Assembly: GCA_021151625.1 (NCBI GenBank)
Contig: JAGKWY010000010.1
Coordinates: 4,065 to 68,064 of the forward strand
Length of the DNA: 64,000 nucleotides
Direction of reading: 5' to 3'
Source: Gammaproteobacteria bacterium
GTDB lineage: Bacteria; Pseudomonadota; Gammaproteobacteria; Pseudomonadales; Cellvibrionaceae
Of the stretch, positions 1-7,153 are shown in pieces; positions within the stretch are counted from its first letter, which is position 1; each line of letters starts with the position of its first letter. The translations under genes and the position numbers were made by a program. The notes beneath the pieces were generated by a model. That model was not told where the DNA came from. It saw only the letters and a program-made list of their open reading frames with translations, and ran no database searches.

Positions 1-162
1 AACCAGGCTGGTACCCATAAATGCAGCTACCGCTGTACTCAGGCTGCCTTTCAGAAACTGGCGACGCTGGGTCAGTATTTCACCAAAGGTTGGGTTGCTG
101 GAGGTATTCGACATGGGCTCAATGCCAGAGTTGTCGATTTCATAAAGGGTATGGTCACTCAT
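1..162 (-). CDS. PhoX-family phosphatase, N-terminal fragment (Tat substrate)
   Basis: Only the first 54 codons lie in the window; the gene runs off the left edge. The reverse-strand ATG at 162 follows an AGGAAG ribosome binding site. The visible protein has a polar leader, the segment SNPTFGEILTQRRQFLKGS, then an Ala-rich hydrophobic stretch. The RRQFLK core is a twin-arginine export motif, and the SNP-F-EIL-RR-FLKG arrangement is typical of the PhoX/DUF839 family of calcium-dependent periplasmic alkaline phosphatases. The catalytic domain is not present here, so the assignment rests on the leader alone. Confidence 0.6.
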   Translation of the reverse strand, partial: MSDHTLYEIDNSGIEPMSNTSSNPTFGEILTQRRQFLKGSLSTAVAAFMGTSLV

Positions 163-241
163 CGGTTGCTTCCTGTGGTTTTGGTTGAATAGGAATGGCA
201 ACGATTAAAGCGACGCTATATGTCATTCAGACGACAGTTTT

Positions 242-1018
242 TTGAAGATTACCTTTGAAATTCGCAAGGCGATGGGGCAGCAAGACCTGTCTATGGTGGA
301 GTTGAGTAAACTCCTGGCGAAAGATCCGGCACTCTCGGCAGTATTGCTTAAATATGCATCCAGCCCGTTGGTCGGTAGCCAGACGCCGCCACAAAATTTA
401 ATGGATGTCATTCGCTTGCTGGGAATGAATCAGGTGGAGCGCATTACCATGGTGCACTCCATCAAAAGTTTATTTTCTGTTCACTCGGTAAAACATAAAC
501 GTTTGTTTATGGAAGCCTGGCGCCGTTTGGCGCTCAAGGCGAGCCTGAGTACCTATATCGCCAAGCAAGTTCATATCCGCAATCTGTTACCCGATAACGT
601 GCTGATGGCGGCGCTCTTAAGTGAAGTGGGAACATTAGCGGTGCTCTCGGCATTTAAAAACAGTGAAGAAACTCCGGATATTCCCACCTATGTGGCACTC
701 TGCCGCGAGTACGCTAAATCACTTGGCGTTATTACCCTAAAGCAATGGCAGGTGGATGAGCAGTATCTCAAGGTGGTGCAGGAAATTGGTCACTGGAAAG
801 AAGAGAGCCCCGGCCCGGTTAACCTGAGCGATATTATTAACCTGGGTTTGTATCACTCGCTCAAACTCAGCTATACCAAAACCGATTTGCCACCGCTGCA
901 GGAAATTACCGCTTATCAAAAACTGGAAGAGCCAGCAAATAAAATGATTGCCGGTGGATTGGATTTGGTGATGGCTAATATCCAGGAAATTCGCGTGGTG
1001 GCGAAGAGTTTGTTTTGA
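242..1018 (+). CDS. HDOD domain protein, start uncertain
   Basis: The protein of about 258 aa matches the HDOD output/signalling domain: LSKLLAKDPALSAVLLKYASS near residue 21 corresponds to the usual ISQDPALSARLLRLANS helix, followed by IRLLGMNQVERI. HDOD proteins usually act in signalling or stress regulation without a known catalytic activity. The start is unclear: the frame opens only with TTG at 242 or ATG at 272, neither with a good ribosome binding site, and the usual LPxLP segment before the first helix is missing. A short frame starting ATG at 220 (MSFRRQFFEDYL) stops at once and could be the displaced N-terminus after a frameshift. It diverges from the PhoX-like gene with only 80 bases between them. 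Confidence 0.7.
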   Translation: MKITFEIRKAMGQQDLSMVELSKLLAKDPALSAVLLKYASSPLVGSQTPPQNLMDVIRLLGMNQVERITMVHSIKSLFSVHSVKHKRLFMEAWRRLALKASLSTYIAKQVHIRNLLPDNVLMAALLSEVGTLAVLSAFKNSEETPDIPTYVALCREYAKSLGVITLKQWQVDEQYLKVVQEIGHWKEESPGPVNLSDIINLGLYHSLKLSYTKTDLPPLQEITAYQKLEEPANKMIAGGLDLVMANIQEIRVVAKSLF

Positions 1019-1024
1019 TTCTAT

Positions 1025-1052
1025 GAATAACCCGACAACTATCGGGTTATTC
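1025..1052. terminator. Hairpin between convergent genes
   Basis: An 11-bp perfect inverted repeat (GAATAACCCGA / TCGGGTTATTC) with a 6-base loop lies between the convergent HDOD and DUF4440 genes and overlaps the last codons of the latter. No clear T-tract follows, so termination in both directions is inferred from position and stem strength. Confidence 0.5.
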
Positions 1053-1481
1053 AGTGTATTTCAAATAAGCTTTCAAGGATTCATGATTAATTGGCGCTGA
1101 TGTGTGTTCATGAATAACTTTCCAGGAATCGCCAACACGTTTTAAAACAACAGTGATGCGATTATCCAGCGAGCGCAGTTTTTCTCCTTGGGCTGAAAAA
1201 GCCGTGTAAGAAAAGATCGCATGCCCAACGGCCATATCGGCTGTTACTACTGATTCAACATTGCGAGCCTCAACCGTAACACGCTCTGTGCCGAGTGAGG
1301 TAAACCAGTCATTTGCCATTGCCCGCCAGGCATTAATACCGCGCATAGACCATTGGTCCCACATATCAAAAATATGAATATCGGAATCATAGAGTGCGCA
1401 AAAAGCATCGACATTTTTGTTTAAAACGGACTCCTTATAGGTTTCGATCATTTGCAAAACCGGATCTGCATATTTGCTCAC
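1047..1481 (-). CDS. SnoaL/DUF4440-type NTF2-like protein (SgcJ/EcaC-like)
   Basis: A 144-aa soluble protein with the compact NTF2-like layout: an N-terminal helix (VLQMIETYKESVLNKNVDAF), an acidic Asp/Trp-containing loop (YDSDIHIFDMWDQW), then strands ending in LRSLDNRITVVLKRVGDSWKVIHEHTS. This closing DNRITVVLKR-W-VIHEH pattern is typical of the DUF4440/SgcJ group, whose members bind or turn over small molecules but mostly have no known substrate. The gene stands alone between convergent and co-directional neighbours. Function beyond the fold is unknown. Confidence 0.75.
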   Translation of the reverse strand: MSKYADPVLQMIETYKESVLNKNVDAFCALYDSDIHIFDMWDQWSMRGINAWRAMANDWFTSLGTERVTVEARNVESVVTADMAVGHAIFSYTAFSAQGEKLRSLDNRITVVLKRVGDSWKVIHEHTSAPINHESLKAYLKYTE

Positions 1482-1552
1482 AATAAACCTCCAATGATGA
1501 ATATTTAATTACCGGATTTTCCATTCTTTATTTGCTTTAATCCGACAGCATT

Positions 1553-2581
1553 TTAATTTTGCGCGCTATTTCTTTGAAGTGCCCTTGCCAACTCAAGCAC
1601 CGACAGCGGTGCTGATCCCTCCGCTTTATTACTCAATGTCACAAACACATTTTGCCCCGCACTGGCGGTGCCGGCAATTACGCGTACTAAGGCTGCACGT
1701 GTTTCCAGATCCGGGTCGATCATTTTGTCGTAAGGTTCATAGGCATCGCGTGCGTCTTCATAACCGAATGCGCCGTGAACGGGATTTAAATTCCAGCGGC
1801 ATACTAATGGCCCCGGCCAGAGTGCGCGCAGAATGGGAAGTTGTTCGGTTATGTGCGGCATTTTTGCGTGCAGCCCCATGCAGTAGGTAGCGCCGGTATC
1901 GCGCAAGGCATTTACAAATTGCGGTGTTAGCCATTGTGGATCGCGCACTTCCACGGCGACTACGCCGTCGGGCGCGCTGTGTTTTAAATCGGGAATTGCG
2001 CGCAATAAATTGTGTAAGCGATCAATTAATTTTGGCATTTGCGCGAGCCAGGCGCCGGGCAGGGGGCTGATCTGGAATACCAGTGCTCCAAGTTTGTGGC
2101 CCAGCCCTTCCAGCGCTGGCTCAACAAACATCTGTACGGCTTCTTCGGCATTTAAAAAATGCGCGTTGGTACGCATGCCGCGCCCGGATTCATCGCGCAC
2201 CAGTGCATCGGTAATCAGGCTGGGTGCTTTCACCACAAAACGAAAATCTGGCCCCACCTGTGAAGCGTGCTGCGCAAACTGGGCGACATTGAGCGGGCGG
2301 TAAAAACTACGATCAATGCTCACAGTGCGCATTAAGGGGTGTTTGCAATAAGCCGTTAAACCATAGCGCGACAAGTTGGTGTCCGAATATTCCCCATCCC
2401 ACACCAAACCGTCCCAGCCAGGATAATTCCAGGATGATGTTCCCAGTCGCAGGTGCGCGGGCAGGGCGGCGGCCAACACAATCCATTCAGGATCAACGGT
2501 CACTGGCACAATATCGCGGCTGGATTTGCGCGCGGGTTTTGCGTCGGGTGATGCGGGTTCATCGAACAGGGAGTTTTGCAT
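1553..2581 (-). CDS. DUF72 family protein (YecE-like)
   Basis: A 342-aa protein recognisable by LRLGTSSWNYPGWDGLVW near residue 45, SIDRSFYRPL near 110, the FRFVVKAPSLITD segment, and a C-terminal half containing VAVEVRDPQWL and a CRWNLN segment. These are hallmarks of the DUF72/YecE TIM-barrel family, whose biochemical role is unknown. An N-terminal extension of about 40 residues rich in Pro, Ala and Lys precedes the domain. The gene is transcribed in the same direction as the DUF4440 gene, 71 bases away, but no shared function is evident. Confidence 0.9.
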   Translation of the reverse strand: MQNSLFDEPASPDAKPARKSSRDIVPVTVDPEWIVLAAALPAHLRLGTSSWNYPGWDGLVWDGEYSDTNLSRYGLTAYCKHPLMRTVSIDRSFYRPLNVAQFAQHASQVGPDFRFVVKAPSLITDALVRDESGRGMRTNAHFLNAEEAVQMFVEPALEGLGHKLGALVFQISPLPGAWLAQMPKLIDRLHNLLRAIPDLKHSAPDGVVAVEVRDPQWLTPQFVNALRDTGATYCMGLHAKMPHITEQLPILRALWPGPLVCRWNLNPVHGAFGYEDARDAYEPYDKMIDPDLETRAALVRVIAGTASAGQNVFVTLSNKAEGSAPLSVLELARALQRNSAQN

Positions 2582-2740
2582 ATCAGTAATTCATTCAGCG
2601 CGGTAATTTATTCAAACCAGATGTGCCAGCATACCCAAGCAGTTTGGGGGTGTCAGCTATTGCACTCGATCACTGGCTATCTTAAGCGTAGGAGTTGCCG
2701 GTAATATGCGCGCCTTTAGTAACGAACAGCGGATTTTATT

Positions 2741-3631
2741 ATGTTGAGTGAGCTGCTCGCCATTCTTGCCCCGATTGTGATTTCGGTCGGCGCCGGTTTT
2801 ATCTGGGGCAAAACTGGAACTGATTTCCCTTCGGATTTTATATCGCGCATTGTGATGAACATTGGTACGCCCTGTTTGATCATCAGCGTAATGGCGAAAG
2901 TGGAAGTGCAACCGGAGGTGATGGGGCAGGTTGCGCTTGCCACCGCGATTATTATGACCGCCATGGGCTTATTCGGTTGGGCATTATTGCGTTGGATGAA
3001 GCTGGAAATTGCCACCTATTTGCCGCCGCTGGTATTTCCCAATAACGGCAATATGGGGTTGCCGCTGTGTATGTTCGCCTACGGGCAAACCGGTCTTGCG
3101 CTCGCATTGGGTTCCTTTATGGTGATGATGATTGCCACTTTTACCGTAGGCTTGTTAATTGTAACCAACAGCGAAGGCGGCATTTTTAAACGGTTGGAAT
3201 CCATCGCTAAACAGCCGGTGATTCACTCCATGATTATTGCTGTGTTATTGCTGGTGACCGGCACCGAGTTGCCGCGCTGGATTAGCAACACGCTCGATTT
3301 ACTTGGCGGCATCGCTATTCCCTTAATGACAATTGCTTTAGGCGTTTCGCTCGCCACCTTAAAAATAAATTTCTGGAAACGCAGTTTGTTTTTTAGCCTG
3401 GTGCGTGTTGGCGGTGGTTTGTTACTTGGGTTTATTGTGTGCGAGCTGATGGGCTTAACCGGTGTATCGCGTAATGTGGTGTTATTGCAATCGGCCATGC
3501 CTATTGCAGTATTCAACTATTTGCTGGCACTGCGTTATGATCGCAACCCGCAGGAAGTTGCAGCCATGGTATTAGTGTCTACACTGGTTGCATTTGTCGG
3601 CCTGCCATTTTTATTGATGGCGATTTTATAA
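2741..3631 (+). CDS. AEC family permease (auxin efflux carrier type)
   Basis: A 296-aa integral membrane protein with about ten hydrophobic segments. It shows the AEC-family pattern: an N-terminal AILAPIVISVGAGFIWGK segment, a conserved PNNGNMGLPL motif in the first half (residues about 103-112), and SAMPIAVFNYLLALRYDRN in the second half, which carries the usual Pro break and the NPQEVAAMVLVSTL ending. AEC permeases are secondary transporters of small organic anions, such as malate-type substrates, at the inner membrane. Nothing here fixes the substrate. The ribosome binding site is weak. Confidence 0.85.
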   Translation: MLSELLAILAPIVISVGAGFIWGKTGTDFPSDFISRIVMNIGTPCLIISVMAKVEVQPEVMGQVALATAIIMTAMGLFGWALLRWMKLEIATYLPPLVFPNNGNMGLPLCMFAYGQTGLALALGSFMVMMIATFTVGLLIVTNSEGGIFKRLESIAKQPVIHSMIIAVLLLVTGTELPRWISNTLDLLGGIAIPLMTIALGVSLATLKINFWKRSLFFSLVRVGGGLLLGFIVCELMGLTGVSRNVVLLQSAMPIAVFNYLLALRYDRNPQEVAAMVLVSTLVAFVGLPFLLMAIL

Positions 3632-3681
3632 TCACCCACTGGTAGCAGGGATTTCCAGTCAACTCATAAGTGAGCCTGTGA

Positions 3682-4362
3682 ATGGAAAATCCTGTTGCAT
3701 CTGCAATAACTTCTCCTGCTGTTTCTGCTGATACGCCTGTTGGTGTATCGCCTGCTGCTTGCACAGCTGTCTCTTTTGCAAAAATAAACTGCGCAGTATC
3801 ACTTGCGGCTTTGCAGGCAGAAGTTGAAATGCTGTTGCACCTTGATGAAAAAAATAATTCCTGGGTCGACCACGTTAATCGAAACGATTACCACGGCGGT
3901 TGGGATGTATTGCCCTTGCGCTGCCAGCGGCAGCACGTGAATGCTCACCCCATACTGCAAGGCTTTGCGATTGCTGACGGCGATGACTGGGAAAATTTGC
4001 CGGTGATGGTGCAGTGCCTGGAAATTCAAAATCTGTTTGCGCAATTGCAGTGTCCGATTAAAGCTGCGCGTTTGATGCGTTTAAAAGCTGGTGCTGAAAT
4101 TAAACCCCATCGCGACCATGAGTTAAGTATTGAATTTGGTGAAGCGCGTTTACATGTTCCCATCCATACCAGTGATGCTGTAAGTTTTTTCGTCGACAGT
4201 AAAAAAATCCCCATGGATGCCGGTGAACTTTGGTATTTCAATGCTGATCAGGTGCATGAAGTTTATAATCGCGGTGGCGAGGACCGGATTAATCTGGTAA
4301 TCGATTGCGCCGCGAATGAGTGGCTGCGTGCGCAAATCCAGCAGGCAGCCGTGCATGGCTAA
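3682..4362 (+). CDS. Aspartyl/asparaginyl beta-hydroxylase family protein
   Basis: A 226-aa predicted 2-oxoglutarate/Fe(II)-dependent oxygenase. The core has RLMRLKAGAEIKPHRDHE around residues 131-147, where His143 of the PHRDHE motif is the expected first metal ligand. DQVHEVYNRGGEDRINLVID around 189-208 supplies the distal His192 and the Arg expected to bind 2-oxoglutarate. This is the bacterial AspH-type layout; family members hydroxylate Asp or Asn side chains of proteins or peptides. About 50 residues of Ala/Ser/Val-rich sequence precede the domain, so the true start may lie downstream. The stop overlaps the start of the sulfotransferase gene, and a GNAT gene overlaps that in turn, indicating one transcript. 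The target is not known; the collar protein downstream is a candidate. Confidence 0.85.
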   Translation: MENPVASAITSPAVSADTPVGVSPAACTAVSFAKINCAVSLAALQAEVEMLLHLDEKNNSWVDHVNRNDYHGGWDVLPLRCQRQHVNAHPILQGFAIADGDDWENLPVMVQCLEIQNLFAQLQCPIKAARLMRLKAGAEIKPHRDHELSIEFGEARLHVPIHTSDAVSFFVDSKKIPMDAGELWYFNADQVHEVYNRGGEDRINLVIDCAANEWLRAQIQQAAVHG

Positions 4363-5515
4363 TTATTTTTCACACTACTGCGCATTACTGGGTTCTCCTG
4401 AATCGCTCGCCTATTGCCAGCAGGCTGATTCGCTGGGTGATTTACTCGCATGCATTAAACAGCTGTGGGGTTGCGAACAGCTGAGTGACGGGGAATTGCT
4501 GGGTGAGATTAATCGCCTCAATCAAACGCCGGTTGATGGCTCAGTGATACTAGCTGGCAACTGGCTGCCATATTGCTATCAACCCAAACGCAGGCAAGTG
4601 CATTGGTTGATTCCTGTTGGGCATGCGACTGAGCCGTTTCAAGACGAGTACATTTCCCGTTGTCGCCAGCAGTTATTCAATCAAATTATCCAACCGCGCA
4701 CTTCATTGGCCGCAACGCAACAGCAAGCAACAAAACTGGCGGATGTACAACCTGCCGGATTTATTTTTCATTTATCGCGTTGCGGTTCCACCTTGATTTC
4801 CGGTTGCCTGTCCGAACTGGATTCCACCTGCGTCTTTTCTGAATCTCCTTTGCTTACGGAATTGTTGCTGGATAACCAATTAACAGCTGACGAACTGAAA
4901 ACATCCCTGCGCACCTTTATTAATTTGCAAACCGCCGCTTTTCCCGCGCGTCCACAGATGATTATTAAATGGAACGCCTGGGATATTTTTCAATGGGAGT
5001 TAATTCGCGCTTTGTTCCCGCAAGTGCCTGCGATTTTTCTGGTGCGCGACCCGGTGGAAATCCTTGCATCGCACCAGCGCATGGCGGGGCGGCATATGGC
5101 GGGTGATTTTGCGCTTGGTGGATTGCATTCTGTATTTTCCGTGCAAGGTGCAGCGTTGAGTATGCTTGATTACAGAATTGAGGTGCTGCGCGTGCTGTTA
5201 GTGGAGATGGGTAAAAAATCGTTAAGCTCTAATAGCCTGGTGATTGATTATCAACAGCTGGATGCGCAACACTTGATAGGTGTATTGAACTTTTTTGGTT
5301 GTGCAATTGATCAACTTGGCTTTTTAAAAATACAAGAGCGCATGCGTTTCCATTCAAAAGCACCTCTACAGGTATTTGTTGATGATCGAATAAAAAAACA
5401 GCATTGCTTTAGTGCAGAAGAACAGGAGAGAATTAACGGATTCTTACTTGGGGCATATACTCAATTAACCGGATTGTCACATAAATCTCTTGGGGCAGTT
5501 ATAAATGATTGTTGA
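4355..5515 (+). CDS. PAPS-dependent sulfotransferase family protein
   Basis: The ATG at 4355 (MANYFSHYC) overlaps the hydroxylase gene by 8 bases; an in-frame ATG at 4316 would overlap it by 47 and looks less likely. The 386-aa protein carries the sulfotransferase 5'-phosphosulfate loop FIFHLSRCGSTLISG around residue 139. Further on is the 3'-phosphate-binding type segment IFLVRDPVEILASHQR around 230. These two motifs define PAPS-binding sulfotransferases, although some relatives use other donors. The roughly 130 residues before the loop are not recognised and may bind the acceptor. Translational coupling with the AspH-like and GNAT genes suggests the three modify one substrate. Confidence 0.8.
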   Translation: MANYFSHYCALLGSPESLAYCQQADSLGDLLACIKQLWGCEQLSDGELLGEINRLNQTPVDGSVILAGNWLPYCYQPKRRQVHWLIPVGHATEPFQDEYISRCRQQLFNQIIQPRTSLAATQQQATKLADVQPAGFIFHLSRCGSTLISGCLSELDSTCVFSESPLLTELLLDNQLTADELKTSLRTFINLQTAAFPARPQMIIKWNAWDIFQWELIRALFPQVPAIFLVRDPVEILASHQRMAGRHMAGDFALGGLHSVFSVQGAALSMLDYRIEVLRVLLVEMGKKSLSSNSLVIDYQQLDAQHLIGVLNFFGCAIDQLGFLKIQERMRFHSKAPLQVFVDDRIKKQHCFSAEEQERINGFLLGAYTQLTGLSHKSLGAVINDC

Positions 5516-5990
5516 TATTTCTTTGCCCTTCGGGTTACAGCTGCGCGCAATGCAACTACAGGATAGTGAATTTACTGAGGCATTATTTGCATCTACGCGC
5601 GATTATCTTTACAGCATGCCCATTCCAAAAAATCAGGTTGATTTCCTGGTTAAGCAACAATTCCAGATGCAGCAAGCATCCTACGCATCGTCCTTCCCTC
5701 GCGCGGAAACTTTTATTGTTGAGCTTTATAGCAAGCCAGTTGGCAAGATTATTATCAATAACACCGCGGCAAGCCTTCATATTATTGATATCGCCTTGAT
5801 AAGCGATGTGCGTGGCAAAGGGTTTGGTTCGGCGATATTTCGGGCACTGAAAAAACTGGCCTTGCAGGATGTTCGCCCTGTGCGCCTTGCTGTTGATCAG
5901 CAAAATAGCCGTGCAAAAAAATTGTATCTTGAACTTGGATTTGTGGTGAGTGAGTCGTCAGCAACGCACGATACCTTGTTGTGGAGTTGA
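5505..5990 (+). CDS. GNAT family N-acetyltransferase
   Basis: A 161-aa protein whose ATG at 5505 lies inside the end of the sulfotransferase gene (11-base overlap). It has the GNAT acetyl-CoA motif in ISDVRGKGFGSAIFRAL around residues 103-119 (R-x-x-G-x-G-S) and the closing NSRAKKLYLELGFVV segment typical of motif B. It resembles the RimI/ribosomal acetyltransferase-like branch, but the acceptor cannot be told. It is the last gene of the hydroxylase-sulfotransferase-GNAT trio and is followed 291 bases later by the collar protein gene. I saw no convincing terminator in that gap. Confidence 0.85.
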   Translation: MIVDISLPFGLQLRAMQLQDSEFTEALFASTRDYLYSMPIPKNQVDFLVKQQFQMQQASYASSFPRAETFIVELYSKPVGKIIINNTAASLHIIDIALISDVRGKGFGSAIFRALKKLALQDVRPVRLAVDQQNSRAKKLYLELGFVVSESSATHDTLLWS

Positions 5991-6281
5991 AGATTTTATT
6001 TTTTGATGGTTGGTCTGTTATAAGGCGTAATTGGATCTTGCGAGATGGCTCCGTAGACTAATAGTGGAGTTATTCCGCCAATAGAATTGGTATAAAAATT
6101 AACCGATTGGTGTTTTTTAGAATATTGCCTAAAGTTGGATGGTATTTTTTGTAGAAAAGCAGATTTTCAATTGGGAGTTGTGTTGTTTTTGACAAGCTTG
6201 TAAATAAGTATCAAGCCTGATGAAACAGTGTAGGGACCGTGTGTGCATTAACTAAATCTTAAAATTATTAAGGAGAAAAAG

Positions 6282-6920
6282 ATGTCTGAACCGTTTATTG
6301 GTGAAATCCGCATGTTTGCTGGTACTTTTGCTCCGCGTGGCTGGGCGTTTTGCCAGGGGCAGCAATTAGCAATTGCCAGCAATTCTGCGTTGTTTTCTAT
6401 TTTAGGTACCACTTATGGTGGCAACGGTACTACCACATTTGCATTGCCGGATTATCGCGGTCGTGTTCCAACTGGTACAGGGCAAGGACCAGGCACTGAC
6501 AATATCGCCTTGGGGCAGGTGGCAGGTAGTCCGAGTGTTACCCTTAATGGCAGTCAACTACCTCAACATACTCACGCTGCAACTTTCACTGGCACTGCTA
6601 CTTCAATCAATAACAATATAAGTGTTGGTACCACTCATGCGGTAGCTAACGCGAATCCAACAAATGGTTCGACCGTTTATTTGACTGCTGCGGCTGCGGA
6701 TTATGGTGGCGATGCGGTCACTATTAACGGTCTTTATTCCAGTACAGCACCTGCGGCGGGAGCAACAGCTACTCTGGCCGGTGGGAGTGCGTCAGTAACC
6801 CCGACGGGGACTGTTGCTGTTGCACCAGCGGGTAGCAGTACCCCTGTTTCTATCTATCAACCTTACGTTGGTATGAATTTTATTATTGCGCTTGACGGTA
6901 TTTATCCTGCTCGCAACTAG
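6282..6920 (+). CDS. Phage tail collar domain protein (MdpB-like)
   Basis: A 212-aa protein with an AAGGAG ribosome binding site 8 bases before its ATG. The N-terminal half is a textbook tail-collar domain: FIGEIRMFAGTFAPRGWAFC, QLAIASNSALFSILGTTYGG, FALPDYRGRVP and the conserved SQLPQHTHAA. The second half is low-complexity (Ala/Thr/Gly/Ser) and closes with the strand-like PYVGMNFIIALDGIYPARN typical of the microcystin-dependent protein (MdpB) family. These short collar proteins occur on many bacterial chromosomes outside prophages, and their role is poorly known. No other phage gene is nearby, so this is not part of a prophage. Its position after a hydroxylase, sulfotransferase and acetyltransferase makes it a candidate substrate. 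Confidence 0.9.
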   Translation: MSEPFIGEIRMFAGTFAPRGWAFCQGQQLAIASNSALFSILGTTYGGNGTTTFALPDYRGRVPTGTGQGPGTDNIALGQVAGSPSVTLNGSQLPQHTHAATFTGTATSINNNISVGTTHAVANANPTNGSTVYLTAAAADYGGDAVTINGLYSSTAPAAGATATLAGGSASVTPTGTVAVAPAGSSTPVSIYQPYVGMNFIIALDGIYPARN

Positions 6921-6938
6921 ATAAAAGCTGCGTTTGTA

Positions 6939-6986
6939 AAAAGCACCTGCGCAAATGTTCGTCAGAGTATTTGAGCCGGTGCTTTT
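6939..6986 (+). terminator. Long hairpin after the collar gene
   Basis: Arms 6939-6956 and 6969-6986 form an 18-bp stem with two mismatches (AAAAGCACC at the base pairs with GGTGCTTTT) and a 12-base loop, ending in TTTT. It lies 19 bases after the collar gene stop and fits a rho-independent terminator. Confidence 0.75.
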
Positions 6987-7153
6987 GTGTAAGTGCTTGT
7001 AATCAGTAAAAAGGTTGCACTGGGATTATGTGAAAAACAAGTGAAGGGAAGCCAGAGAATTTAATTAACAGAGCAGATTTAGCAAACCAGTGACATCGTA
7101 AAAATTCATTAACCCGAAAGCAAAAGCCGCCAATGAAATCTCAAGGAAACACC

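Noticed and set aside
5991..6281. TTGACA hexamer near 6188 as the collar gene promoter
   Set aside because: No -10-like hexamer lies at a proper distance, so the call is not supported.
6282..6920. Prophage or tailocin remnant suggested by the tail-collar protein
   Set aside because: No capsid, tail, lysis, integrase or attachment-site sequence is nearby; stand-alone collar proteins of this type are common on chromosomes.
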